Shown: piece by piece, positions 7,649-16,465 of the stretch
How the letters are laid out: every line of letters begins with the position of its first letter
Position numbering within the stretch: position 1 is the first letter of the stretch
Assembly (NCBI RefSeq): GCF_013778455.1
Contig: NZ_JACEHE010000003.1
Location: 62,001-126,000 of the forward strand
Direction of reading: 5' to 3'
Source of the DNA: Streptomyces himalayensis subsp. himalayensis
Lineage (GTDB): Bacteria; Actinomycetota; Actinomycetes; Streptomycetales; Streptomycetaceae
Length of the DNA: 64,000 nt
Notes under the pieces: model-generated
Database searches by the model: none
The model's input: only the letters and a program-made list of their open reading frames with translations
Told to the model about the DNA's origin: nothing
Made by a program: the position numbers and the translations under genes

Positions 7649-9787
7649 TCAGCGTTCGGTGGCGGCGGCCCGCACGGTGACCGCGTCCCACATCAGCGGT
7701 GTGTCGTCGAAGACCACGGCGATCTTGATCTTCCTCCCGGCCGCGATCGTCTCCGGAAGCGTCACGCTGCCCTTCTGGGTCTCGTCGAAGGAGACCGGAC
7801 CGAGGTCGGTGGCCTTCCCGTCGGCTGCGAACACGTAGACGTGGCCCGTCGTGTTCGCGTGGAGGGCATGGCCCGCGGGATCCGACGCCGCCGCGTCCAG
7901 CGACACGGTGGCCTTCACCCCGACCTCGTTCGCCGCGATCAGATTCCTCGACCGCTTGCCCTTCGTCAGGTCCTCGGAGACTGGTGCCTGCTGGACGAGC
8001 TGCCACTCCTGCGAGCCGTCCGCGACCGCGTTCTGCAAGGTCAGCGCCGCCCCGCGGGATGCACCGGTCAGGTACACGTTCGAGTTCTTCACCGCCTGGA
8101 ACTTGTAGTAGCCATCAGCGGTCTTCATGACGTTCCAGCTGCCCTTGGCGCTGTTGTCCACCCACTGGCCGATCCTCTGGCCCACCGTCGCGTTCCCCGT
8201 CCAGATGCCTGCCGCGCGGCCTCCGGACTTGTTCAGCAGCGTCGTGCCGCCCTGCGGCCCGGTCACCATGTGCCAGAACTGGGTGTCCTTGTTCGCCGCC
8301 GAGCCGGCATCCTCGAGGACGACATCAGGAACATCGCCGTTGCCGATGTTCGCGTCGTTGGTCTTGCTCCCGGTGCCGATCACCTGGCCGGTCTTGCGGT
8401 TCACCAGCTGGTAGTAGGCGCCCTCCGAGTGGCCGAGGTCGACCTCGGCGTAGGCGAGCGTCGACGTGCCCTGGTGGTTGAGGATCACGATGCGTCCGGT
8501 GCCCTCGACGTACTGCAGGTTGCGGGTGTAGCCGGCCCGCGAGGTCGTCTGGTACTCCTTCCACACGCCGTCGCTGCGTCCGCTCTCGTTGACCCAGACG
8601 TTGCCGCTCCAAGCGGCGTTGTACACCAGGCGCCCGTCGGGAAGCTTGATGATGACCGGGCTGCCGCCGGGAGAGACGGGGCGGGAGCCGGCGGCGACCG
8701 GCAGTGAGGTGATGGGGCCGGCGGAGCCCTCGTAGAACTTCAGCGGGTCGTCGGCGATGACGTACCTGACGTTGACCCCGCCGCCCCAGTACTCGTAGGG
8801 GAGGAGCCACTTGCCGTCCGTCGTCCGGACGACGTTCGTCATGCCCGGCCGCCCGCCTCCGATCTCCGTCTTGCCGCCGCCCATGTCCTGCGTCAGTCCC
8901 GCGACGTCGACGACGGGCTCGCTCCACTTGGCGCTGCGGCCGTTCCAGGTCTTGTGGACGAGGATCTGGCCGTGTGAATCCGGGGCGGTGTCGTTGTCGG
9001 GGTCCAGTGTCGGGACGCCGGTGACCGGGTCGAAGCCGAGGTAGTCGTTCTCGTCCGAGTAGTAGCAGACGAGCTGGCCGTTGTGGACCATCAGGTACGG
9101 CTCCCAGAGGGGATCCACCTGCTTGTACGTGTTCGCGCTCGCGACGTTCCGGCCGATCGCGCCCGCGCTGCCGCCCTGCCATCCGCCTGTGGCGATGACG
9201 TTGTTGACGTTCCACGTCACGCCTTCGTCGGTGCTGGAGTACAGGGCGATCGCCATGTCACTGCGATCCCCGTCGTTCGACGGCGTCCAGTTCGGGTCGG
9301 CCGCCTTGTGCTCGAGGTAGTAGTAGTCGTCGCCCGTCACGACGCTCGCGAGGAGCAGTGTGCCCTTCTTCAGGTTCCCGACGTCCTGCGGAAGCACATA
9401 GAGATAGGGGGCTCCCCAGTTGCTCGTGTACTTCGCGTACTTGGGATCGCTGGAGAGGTACGCCGGAGCCTTGACCTCCGACAGCGGCTGCCACGACGTG
9501 CCGTAGTCGTCGCTCTTGTAGAGCGGCAGCGTCTCCCCGTCTGCGCTTCCCGTCTCCGGCACGACAGTGGCCTTCTCGAACGTTGCGACCAGACGTCCGC
9601 TCTGCAGTTGCGCCGATTTCACGTAGATCGCGCAGTTGCCCCGCCCTTTCAGGCACGGTTCGTCTCCGAGCTGGTATAGGATCCCGCCCGTCGGGTTGTA
9701 CGCCTGCGCGCTGGCCATGGGCAGCGCCACCATCGCAGATGCCGCGATGAAGGTTCCCAGCGCCTTTCCCAGCCGTCTTCTCTGCAT
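7649..9787 (-). CDS. Secreted sialidase-fold glycoside hydrolase (GH93-like exo-arabinanase?) with ricin-type domain
   Basis: 712 residues from ATG 9787, chosen for the AAAGGAGAGGCA ribosome site. A signal peptide covers about residues 1-29 (cut after ASAQA). Asp-boxes SDDYGTSW (about 92-99) and SSTDEGVTW (184-192) show a six-bladed propeller of the sialidase/GH93 type. A ricin-like beta-trefoil follows at about 462-598 (NRKTGQVIG, the repeated W/QW pattern, SQEWQLVQQ), then an unassigned beta-rich C-terminal domain of about 110 residues. Next to a sugar ABC operon and a GH43 gene, an exo-acting role on arabinan or a similar side chain is likely; sialidase activity is possible. The exact family needs a profile search. 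Confidence 0.75.
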   Translation of the reverse strand: MQRRRLGKALGTFIAASAMVALPMASAQAYNPTGGILYQLGDEPCLKGRGNCAIYVKSAQLQSGRLVATFEKATVVPETGSADGETLPLYKSDDYGTSWQPLSEVKAPAYLSSDPKYAKYTSNWGAPYLYVLPQDVGNLKKGTLLLASVVTGDDYYYLEHKAADPNWTPSNDGDRSDMAIALYSSTDEGVTWNVNNVIATGGWQGGSAGAIGRNVASANTYKQVDPLWEPYLMVHNGQLVCYYSDENDYLGFDPVTGVPTLDPDNDTAPDSHGQILVHKTWNGRSAKWSEPVVDVAGLTQDMGGGKTEIGGGRPGMTNVVRTTDGKWLLPYEYWGGGVNVRYVIADDPLKFYEGSAGPITSLPVAAGSRPVSPGGSPVIIKLPDGRLVYNAAWSGNVWVNESGRSDGVWKEYQTTSRAGYTRNLQYVEGTGRIVILNHQGTSTLAYAEVDLGHSEGAYYQLVNRKTGQVIGTGSKTNDANIGNGDVPDVVLEDAGSAANKDTQFWHMVTGPQGGTTLLNKSGGRAAGIWTGNATVGQRIGQWVDNSAKGSWNVMKTADGYYKFQAVKNSNVYLTGASRGAALTLQNAVADGSQEWQLVQQAPVSEDLTKGKRSRNLIAANEVGVKATVSLDAAASDPAGHALHANTTGHVYVFAADGKATDLGPVSFDETQKGSVTLPETIAAGRKIKIAVVFDDTPLMWDAVTVRAAATER

Positions 9788-9984
9788 TGCCTCTCCTTTG
9801 AGGGATGACCAGGGGGATGTTCGGGGATGTTCGGTTCTTCGGCGACCGTCGCGGTGACGGCCTTTCGGATTGCAGTTCAGGCGAGGTCGTCGTCGGCCGG
9901 GCCGCCTGCGCGCCCGGTGACGAACACCCGCACGTCCCATGCGCCGAGCTCCAGTTCGGCACCTGGGGAAGCTCGTGCGTCACG

Positions 9985-10911
9985 TCACTGCTTGACGCTT
10001 CCGGTCGCCAGGCCGCTCTGCCAGTAGCGCTGGAGCAGGAGGAAGGCGATGACGAGCGGGACGATGGAGATCAGCGAGCCGGTGACGACGAGCGGGAGCA
10101 TGTCGCTGCTGGCGCCGGCTCCGCCGTTCTGCGCCTGGGCGGCCCAGGAGGAGAGGCCGACCGTGATGGGGTACAGGTTCGGGTCGTTGAGCATGATCAG
10201 CGGCAGGAAGTAGTTGTTCCAGGTCGCCACGAGCGTGAAGAGCAGGACGGTCACCAGGCCGGGGGCCAGCAGCCTGAGGGCGATCCGAAAGAAGATCCTT
10301 GCCTCCCCTGCCCCGTCGATGCGGGCGGCCTCGAGGAGGCTGTCCGGGACGGCGTCGGCCGCGTAGACGCGCATGAGGTAGAGGCCGAAGGGGTTGACGA
10401 GGGAGGGCAGGATGATCGCCCAGGGGGTGTTGACCAGGCCGACCTTGGCGAAGAGCAGGTAGGTCGGGATCGCCAGGGCGGTGGCCGGGACCATGATGGC
10501 GCCGAGTACGAGGTTGAAGGCGGCCCGGTCGCCGCGGAAGCGGAACTTGGCGAAGCCGTACCCGGCGGCGGCTGCGAGCAGTGCGGCGCCGAGTGCGCTG
10601 ACGACGGCGTACACGGCGGTGTTGAGCAGCCAGTGGACGAAGACGCCGTCGTCCTGGGTGAAGGTGGCCCTGATGTTCGCCAGCAGCTGCGGGGTGCGGG
10701 AGAACCACAGGCCGAAGCTGTTGAACAGGTCCTGTGTGCTCTTGGTCGAGGCGACCAGCAGCCAGAACAGCGGGAGGAGGAAGTAGGCCAGGGCGGCCAG
10801 CATGGCGATGGTGAGGGGGGTACTGCGGGTCCGGCGGCGTCTTGCGTGAGAGATGGGCCTGGGGTCCGGCACCGTCGATGCGACCGTGGGTGCGGGAGTC
10901 ATGGTGGTCAC
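9985..10911 (-). CDS. Carbohydrate ABC transporter permease, MalG type
   Basis: 308 residues. Start taken as GTG 10911, which overlaps the upstream permease stop (GTGA) and has GCAGGAGGGCCAC before it; ATG 10902 is too far from that site. Six predicted membrane segments beginning with LTIAMLAALAYFLLPLFWLL and the inner-membrane coupling loop EAARIDGAGEARIFFRIALR, the EAA motif that contacts the ATPase. It forms the import channel with the MalF-type partner. No ATPase gene is present here, so, as is common in Streptomyces, a shared MsiK-type ATPase elsewhere probably powers it. Confidence 0.92.
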   Translation of the reverse strand: MTTMTPAPTVASTVPDPRPISHARRRRTRSTPLTIAMLAALAYFLLPLFWLLVASTKSTQDLFNSFGLWFSRTPQLLANIRATFTQDDGVFVHWLLNTAVYAVVSALGAALLAAAAGYGFAKFRFRGDRAAFNLVLGAIMVPATALAIPTYLLFAKVGLVNTPWAIILPSLVNPFGLYLMRVYAADAVPDSLLEAARIDGAGEARIFFRIALRLLAPGLVTVLLFTLVATWNNYFLPLIMLNDPNLYPITVGLSSWAAQAQNGGAGASSDMLPLVVTGSLISIVPLVIAFLLLQRYWQSGLATGSVKQ

Positions 10912-11873
10912 GTGGCCCTCCTGCGGTTTGCGGTCAGCAGCACGGCGTAGGAGGCGATCACGATGACGAGGCCGAGGAGGAAGGACACCGTGGCGGCGTA
11001 GTTGACCTGGTTGCCGGTGAAGGCGAGGGAGTAGGCGTAGAGATTGGCGGTGTAGGAGCTGCTGATGACATCGGGAGCGATCTTCATCAGCAGGCTGGGC
11101 TCGTTGAACAGCTGGAAGCTGCCGATCACGGAGAACAGCAGGGTCAGCAGCAGAGCGGGCCGCAGCGCCGGGAGCTTGATCGACCAGGCCACGCGCCAGG
11201 CGCCGGCGCCGTCCATCGCGGCCGCCTCGTACAGGTCCTGGGGGACGGTCCGCAGGGCCGCGTACAGGATGATCATGTTGTAGCCGACGAACTCCCAGGT
11301 CACGATGTTCGCCAGGCTGCCCAGCATCCAACCGTCGCTGAGGAAGTGCGGGGCCGGCAGGTCGAGATTCCGGCTCAGCTGGGCGAACGGGCCGAAGTCG
11401 GGGCCGTAGAGGTAGCCCCACATGAGCGCGGCCACCACGCTCGGGACCGCGTACGGCACGAAGATGCCCAGACGGATCACGCGTGCCAGCCGGAGCAGGC
11501 CGCTGTCCAGCGCGAGGGCGAACAGCAGGGCCAGGAGCAGCATCAGCGGCACCTGGATCACGAAGAACAGTGCCACGCGTCCGACGCCGTGGAGAAGAAG
11601 CGGGTCCTTGAGGGCGGTGACGTAGTTGTCCAGGCCGACGAAGACCGTGCCGCCGATGAGCCGTTGCTGGAAGAGGCTGAGGTAGGCGGCATAGCCGAGC
11701 GGGGCGAGGAACAGCAGCAGGAAGAGGATCAGGAACGGGGCTACGAACAGCGGCCCTGCCGCGCCGGACCGACGACGTGGCATGTGCGCTCGGCGCGGCT
11801 TCCTGGCGTAAGCCGCGGTCGGTGGGGGCACCCCCTGTTCGAGCGCAACAGTCGAGAACTTCGGGGAGGCCAT
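10908..11873 (-). CDS. Carbohydrate ABC transporter permease, MalF type
   Basis: 321 residues from ATG 11873, one base after the binding-protein stop (TGAGATG). A basic N-terminal tail (RKPRRAHMPRRRSG) precedes GPLFVAPFLILFLLLFLAPL, then five further helices and the EAA loop YEAAAMDGAGAWRVAWSIKLP. It pairs with the MalG-type permease to import an oligosaccharide delivered by the binding protein upstream. The three genes form one operon on the minus strand, with the secreted hydrolase downstream after 197 bases. Confidence 0.92.
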   Translation of the reverse strand: MASPKFSTVALEQGVPPPTAAYARKPRRAHMPRRRSGAAGPLFVAPFLILFLLLFLAPLGYAAYLSLFQQRLIGGTVFVGLDNYVTALKDPLLLHGVGRVALFFVIQVPLMLLLALLFALALDSGLLRLARVIRLGIFVPYAVPSVVAALMWGYLYGPDFGPFAQLSRNLDLPAPHFLSDGWMLGSLANIVTWEFVGYNMIILYAALRTVPQDLYEAAAMDGAGAWRVAWSIKLPALRPALLLTLLFSVIGSFQLFNEPSLLMKIAPDVISSSYTANLYAYSLAFTGNQVNYAATVSFLLGLVIVIASYAVLLTANRRRAT

Positions 11874-11874
11874 C

Positions 11875-13263
11875 TCAGGCCCCCTTGACGGTGAAGCCCT
11901 GGTTCTTGGCGTACGTCGTGAGCCGGGACTGCCACGTGCCGAGCGCGGCGACGGTGTCGGACTTGTCGGCGAGGGACTTGCCCACGGTCTCCGTCCAGTC
12001 GGTCGCCGCCTGGTCCAGGAACGGCGGCCACTGGAACGACGTCGAGACCGTGTCGCTGATGTCTGCGAAAAGCTGGTTGACCTTCTGACCGCCGTAGAAG
12101 GCAGGCGCGTCGCCGGTGAAACTCGCGTCGGCGAGCAGGGCCTTGGTCGCCGGGAAAGAGAACTGCTTGGTGACGAACATCTTGGCGCTCGCCGGGTCGC
12201 TGTTGAGGAACTGGGCGAACTGCGCCGCCGCGATCGGATTCTTCGTTGCCCTGATGACCGCGGTCGTGGAACCGCCCCAGTTACCCGAGACCGGCTTGGA
12301 CGCATCCCACTGCGGCAGCGGCGCCGCCCGCCACTTGCCCGCGGTGGACTTGGCCGAACCGGACAGGAAGCCCGGGCCCCAGGCCGCGGTGAGCCACGTG
12401 GCGTACTTGCCCTTGTTGAACCCGGCATACCACCCGTCGGTGAAGTCCGGGTCGGTGCTGATCACGCCTTCCTTCGCGAGCCCGCCCCAGTACTCGCCGA
12501 GCTTTTTGGAGACGGCGTCGTCGACGCTGATGGAGAGAGTGCTCTCGCCCGAGGTCGCATACGGCTTGGCGCCCGCCTGCCAGAGCAGGCCGTGCCACGC
12601 GGCGGGTTCGTTCGCCGCGAGGTTGGTCAGGTAGACGTCGGGGTCCGCCTTGTGGAGCGTGCGTGCGGCGGCCGCGAACTCGTCCCAGGTCGTCGGCACT
12701 TGGATGCCGTGCTGGTCGAAGATGTCCTTGCGGTAGAGCATCCCCATGGGTCCGGTGTCCTGGGGGATCGCCCAGACCTCGCCGCCGGGTCCGCTGACCT
12801 GTCCCCATGTCCAGTCGACGAACTGGTCCTTCAGTTCCGAGGCGCCGTACGGGGCCAGGTTCAGCAGGCTGTTGGTGATCGTGTAAGTGGGGATGGCCTG
12901 GTACTCGATCTGTGCCACGTCCGGTGCACCGGTTCCGGCCTTGAGCGCGGTGCGCAACTTGGTGTAGTGGGCGACGCCCTGGCCGGCGTTGACGACCTTG
13001 ACCTTGATCGCGGGGTACTTCTTCTCGAAGAGCGCGACCTCCTCCTGGATGTTCGGGACCCAGGTCCAGAACGTCAGTTGGGTCGGCGTCATCATCGCCT
13101 TGTCGATGTCGGCCTGGCTGACCGACTTGGTGGAGGCGGAGGAGCCGCCGGAGTCGCTGTCGCCGCTGCACGCGGCGAGCGCGGCGCCGAGAGACACCGC
13201 GCCGGTCGTGGCGAGGAACCGACGACGGCTCATGGAGGACGTGGGAAAGAAGGATCGGGGCAT
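11875..13263 (-). CDS. Extracellular sugar-binding lipoprotein of the ABC importer
   Basis: 462 residues from ATG 13263 (GGAG six bases upstream); ATG 13233 is an alternative. The N terminus has twin arginines (MSRRRFLATTGAVSLG) and a lipobox-like AALAACSG, so it is likely exported through Tat and lipidated. The mature protein has features of family 1 solute-binding proteins: QLTFWTWVPNIQEEVALFEK, PDVAQIEYQAIP, GMLYRKDIFDQHG and a WLTAAWGPG segment. It captures the oligosaccharide released by the secreted hydrolases and passes it to the two permeases. Probably controlled by one of the LacI regulators next door. Confidence 0.93.
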   Translation of the reverse strand: MPRSFFPTSSMSRRRFLATTGAVSLGAALAACSGDSDSGGSSASTKSVSQADIDKAMMTPTQLTFWTWVPNIQEEVALFEKKYPAIKVKVVNAGQGVAHYTKLRTALKAGTGAPDVAQIEYQAIPTYTITNSLLNLAPYGASELKDQFVDWTWGQVSGPGGEVWAIPQDTGPMGMLYRKDIFDQHGIQVPTTWDEFAAAARTLHKADPDVYLTNLAANEPAAWHGLLWQAGAKPYATSGESTLSISVDDAVSKKLGEYWGGLAKEGVISTDPDFTDGWYAGFNKGKYATWLTAAWGPGFLSGSAKSTAGKWRAAPLPQWDASKPVSGNWGGSTTAVIRATKNPIAAAQFAQFLNSDPASAKMFVTKQFSFPATKALLADASFTGDAPAFYGGQKVNQLFADISDTVSTSFQWPPFLDQAATDWTETVGKSLADKSDTVAALGTWQSRLTTYAKNQGFTVKGA

Positions 13264-13445
13264 GGTGAACTCCGGCCGGTGGGCAGAGGGATGGAACGCC
13301 TGGCGAGGGCGCGTCAGAGGGTGGGAAGAGAGAGCTTTGAGGAAAGAGCCGTGAGGAGAGAGGTGTCAGGAGAGTGCGAGGCGCGGAGGTCGCTACCAGG
13401 GCATCGGGGTCGCCATGTTCGGGTATGCGTCGCGCGGGCTGCGGC

Positions 13446-13466
13446 CGGCACGCGCGTCACGTGCCG
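13446..13466. promoter_or_regulatory. Inverted repeat upstream of the sugar-importer operon
   Basis: CGGCACG and CGTGCCG separated by seven bases, about 180 bases before the binding-protein start. It is symmetrical enough to be an operator but differs from the TGACCGCGCGGTCA palindrome of the LacI region. The rest of 13264-13568 is purine-rich leader without a gene. Confidence 0.35.
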
Positions 13467-13505
13467 TACAGCGGAAGTCCACGGTCGTAGAGCTTTGTGA
13501 GTGGC

Positions 13506-13526
13506 GGTGAGCGCAGGCGGCTCACC
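13506..13526 (-). terminator. Hairpin after the LacI gene
   Basis: GGTGAGC, a seven-base loop, GCTCACC, followed on the plus strand by a C run. It lies about 43 bases beyond the stop of the minus-strand LacI gene and can end its transcript before the importer operon. Confidence 0.5.
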
Positions 13527-13568
13527 CCCCGGCCACGAGCGGGTGCCGCTCGGGCCGATGAGCGCTGA

Positions 13569-14696
13569 TCAGTCGGTGGTGGGCGGTCCGTCCCCGGCCG
13601 GCGGTGCGTGTGCCGAGCCGCGCGAGCGGGAAGCCGTGCGCCGCCCGCGTGCCGGGGCCTTCCGGGCCGGCGGGGGCGCGGTCGAACCGCGGACGACGAG
13701 TTCGACCGGCGGCTCGCTCGCCGGAGGCAGGTCGGTCTCCGGCTCCTCGATGGCGTGCATGAGCAGCCTGATTCCTTCCCGTGCCGCGGCGTCGAAGGGC
13801 TGACGCACGGTGGTCAGGGGAGGGGTGACGTGGGCGAAGACGGGGTTGCCGTCGAAACCTACAACGCTGATGTCCTCCGGCACGCGGCGGCCGGCTTCCC
13901 GCAGGGCGTGGATCAGGCCGATGGCCATGTCGTCGCCCGCCGCGAACACGGCGGTCACGGAGCTGTCCGCAGCCAACTCGAGGCCTGCCGCGTAGCCGGA
14001 CGCGGGTGACCAGTCCCCCTCGATCACCGGCGGTTCGTGCGCACCCCGTGCCGCCAGCGCTGCCCGCCAGCCGGCGAGACGGTCCTTGGAGGCGTACCAG
14101 CGCCCGGGACCGGCGAGGTGATGAACCGTCGTGTGCCCCAGATCCAGCAGGTGATCGGTGGCCGCCCGCGCCAGTGCGTAGGCGCCTACCCCCACTGTCA
14201 GGGTTCGGGCAGAGGTGAACGCCGGCGGTGCACCCAGGAAGAGGACCGGCACGTCGACCTTGAGGGACACCTCTCCTTCCACAATGGGCTCGGAGACGAC
14301 AATGCCGTCAACTCCCTGTTCACGGAGCGACATCACGGCGCCGGCGATGCCTTCCGGGTCGCCGTCCGCGGTGTTGACCACACGCAGTGCGTAGCCGGCG
14401 TCCCGTACGGCCTTCTCGATGCCCACGAGGAGCGAGGCGGTTCCGTACCCGGCCGTCCCCAGGGCGACGACACCGATGGAACGGTTCCGCCCCGAGGCCA
14501 GCGCCCGCGCCGCGTGGTTCAGCCGATAGCCCAGTTCCTCGGCGGCTTCGAGGACGCGTCGGCGGACCTCGTCGGAGACGTATGGCTCGTTGTTGAGGAC
14601 CCGCGACACCGTCTTGCGCGAGACCCCGGCCACACGGGCCACGTCCGCGCTGCGCGGCGCAGACGAACCCACGCTTCGCCCCACCACTCGTGCCAT
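13569..14696 (-). CDS. LacI-family repressor, copy A
   Basis: 375 residues from ATG 14696; longer in-frame starts would run into the operator region. The N-terminal HTH is typical (SADVARVAGVSRKTVSRVLN, then the hinge helix NHAARALASG). The periplasmic-binding-like core has VVALGTAGYGTASLLVGIEK, the ligand-site segment DDMAIGLIHALREAGRRVPE and VVGFDGNPVFAHVTPPLTTV. It carries an extra basic tail of about 30 residues (PARKAPARGRRTASRSRG) lacking in copy B. It is transcribed away from copy B, with palindromic operators in the shared region, so autoregulation and control of the arabinan-type genes are likely. Confidence 0.93.
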   Translation of the reverse strand: MARVVGRSVGSSAPRSADVARVAGVSRKTVSRVLNNEPYVSDEVRRRVLEAAEELGYRLNHAARALASGRNRSIGVVALGTAGYGTASLLVGIEKAVRDAGYALRVVNTADGDPEGIAGAVMSLREQGVDGIVVSEPIVEGEVSLKVDVPVLFLGAPPAFTSARTLTVGVGAYALARAATDHLLDLGHTTVHHLAGPGRWYASKDRLAGWRAALAARGAHEPPVIEGDWSPASGYAAGLELAADSSVTAVFAAGDDMAIGLIHALREAGRRVPEDISVVGFDGNPVFAHVTPPLTTVRQPFDAAAREGIRLLMHAIEEPETDLPPASEPPVELVVRGSTAPPPARKAPARGRRTASRSRGSAHAPPAGDGPPTTD

Positions 14697-14743
14697 GAAG
14701 TCTCCCGACGGACGTATGCCTGCATCAGGCGATGTCAGATGCA

Positions 14744-14757
14744 TGACCGCGCGGTCA
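14744..14757. promoter_or_regulatory. Putative LacI operator O1
   Basis: Perfect 14-bp palindrome TGACCGCGCGGTCA with the central CG step typical of LacI-family sites. It lies 47 bases upstream of the copy A start and is separated from a second identical palindrome by a single base. Confidence 0.75.
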
Positions 14758-14758
14758 C

Positions 14759-14772
14759 TGACCGCGCGGTCA
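14759..14772. promoter_or_regulatory. Putative LacI operator O2
   Basis: Second exact copy of TGACCGCGCGGTCA, with its centre 15 bp from that of O1. Two dimers would sit on almost adjacent turns in front of the copy A promoter. Confidence 0.75.
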
Positions 14773-15221
14773 TATCTACGCAGCCGGAGGAGCACGCGTC
14801 AAGAGCACGCACAGCGCCACTCCTCTCCCGCTGGACCCTTCCGACGCTGCCGAACGCGTACTGAGGACCGTCACGGCCTGCCCCCGAAACAGCGCTCGGC
14901 CATGCGTCGACGCAGGCGAGGCCTGAGGGCCCGGCCTGGGCAGTGCCGGCCGAAACACCTGACCGCCCCGCCTGACGCGCCTTGACCGATTCGCCCGCAA
15001 GGGACCCAGTGGAAGCCGGGGCCGCGCCCCAGGGGCTCCACACGGTCGGCCCCCGCACCGACAAGTGACGTTTCGGAGGCGCGGATGCGCTGGTCAGAAG
15101 CAGTTTTGCGCCGCAGGCAGGGCGTCGCCCGACACCTGACTCCCGGCTTCTCCGGGACGACGCGAGGTTGAAAGAAACCGTGCGCACACCCTTGACGCAC
15201 GATCTCGGACTGCATAGACAT
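14773..15221. other. Intergenic region between divergent LacI genes
   Basis: About 450 bases between the operator groups. No frame has convincing coding character on either strand. It presumably holds the two divergent promoters; no clear -10/-35 pair stood out. Confidence 0.5.
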
Positions 15222-15235
15222 TGACCGCGCGGTCA
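15222..15235. promoter_or_regulatory. Putative LacI operator O3
   Basis: Third exact TGACCGCGCGGTCA, 47 bases before the copy B start. The same sequence and the same distance on both flanks of the divergent region suggest that both repressors read the same site. Confidence 0.75.
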
Positions 15236-15281
15236 TACAGCGGACGTCGACAGGTTCCCGCGTTCGGCCAGAGGAGACGCC

Positions 15282-16325
15282 GTGACACGAGTGGCAGGAC
15301 GGGGCGGGAGCCCCTCTGCGCCCCGCAGTGCCGATGTCGCCCAACTGGCCGGCGTCTCACGCAAAACCGTGTCGAGGGTCCTCAACAACGAGCCCTACGT
15401 CTCCGACGACGTACGGCGACGCGTCATCGAAGCCGCCGAGAAACTCGGCTACCGGCTGAACAACGCGGCCCGCGCACTGGCTTCCGGACGAACACGCTCC
15501 ATCGGTGTGGTCGCTCTGGGGACGGCCGGGTACGGAACCGCCTCACTGCTCGTGGCCATTGAGAAAGCCGTGCGGGACTCCGGTTACGCACTCCGAGTGG
15601 TCAACACACTGGACGGCGAACCGGACGATATCGCCCGCGCCGTGGACTCCCTCCTGGAGCAGGGCGTGGACGGCATCATCGTCTCCGAGCCCGTCATCGA
15701 AGGAGAGGTGTCCGTCCGCGTCGACGTGCCGGTCCTCTTCCTCGGCGCACCACCGGCCTTCGGCGGCGCTCGAGCGGTGACCGCAGGGGTCGGCGCCGAT
15801 CTGCTGGCGCGGGCCGCCACGGACCACCTGCTCGACCTGGGACACCAGACCGTCCACCACCTCGCCGGACCGCTGCGCTGGTATGCCGCCAGGGACCGTG
15901 TCGAGGGATGGCGAGCGGCACTGGCGGCACGCGGCAGGCACCAACCGCCGCTCGTCGAAGGCGACTGGTCGGCAGACTCCGGTTACCAAGCGGGCCGCAA
16001 ACTGGCCGCCGACCCCGAGGTGACCGCGGTCTTCGTCTCGGGCGACGACATGGCGATCGGCCTGATCCACGCTCTGACAGAAGCCGGTCGACGCGTGCCC
16101 CACGACGTCAGCGTCATCGGCTTCGACGGCAACCCCGTCTTCGCCCACGTCACCCCACCCCTGACCACCGTGCGGCAGCCGTTCGACGCCGCAGCCAGAG
16201 AGGGACTCAGGCTTCTCGTCCACGCCATCGAAAAGCCCGACACCCACATGCCACCGGCGAGCGACCCACCGGTCGAACTCGTCGTCCGAGCCTCGACTGC
16301 ACCCCCACCGTCCTCCCCCAGCTAG
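15282..16325 (+). CDS. LacI-family repressor, copy B
   Basis: 347 residues from GTG 15282, preceded by GAGGAGACGCC. Nearly a duplicate of copy A: the same HTH (VAQLAGVSRKTVSRVLN, NEPYVSDDVRRRV), core VVALGTAGYGTASLLVAIEK and C-terminal VIGFDGNPVFAHVTPPLTTV. It lacks the basic tail. The near-identical HTH implies the same operator, while differences in the core could give another inducer. The GH43 gene follows 140 bases downstream on the same strand. A relic of a third copy lies beyond that gene. Confidence 0.93.
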   Translation: MTRVAGRGGSPSAPRSADVAQLAGVSRKTVSRVLNNEPYVSDDVRRRVIEAAEKLGYRLNNAARALASGRTRSIGVVALGTAGYGTASLLVAIEKAVRDSGYALRVVNTLDGEPDDIARAVDSLLEQGVDGIIVSEPVIEGEVSVRVDVPVLFLGAPPAFGGARAVTAGVGADLLARAATDHLLDLGHQTVHHLAGPLRWYAARDRVEGWRAALAARGRHQPPLVEGDWSADSGYQAGRKLAADPEVTAVFVSGDDMAIGLIHALTEAGRRVPHDVSVIGFDGNPVFAHVTPPLTTVRQPFDAAAREGLRLLVHAIEKPDTHMPPASDPPVELVVRASTAPPPSSPS

Positions 16326-16465
16326 ACGACGCACTTCATCGTCACGTTCTCACCCATCGCCACGGTCACACGTCTGATCGCAGCTACCCGATTGCGTCAG
16401 ACCCCTCCACGCAGGCGATCAAGGACCACCCCCCGCAAGAGCAGGCCGGCACACCCAGAAGAGCC

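Noticed and set aside
9838..9856. GACCGTCGCGGTGA upstream of the secreted hydrolase as a fourth LacI operator
   Set aside because: Only partly similar to TGACCGCGCGGTCA and with odd instead of even spacing.
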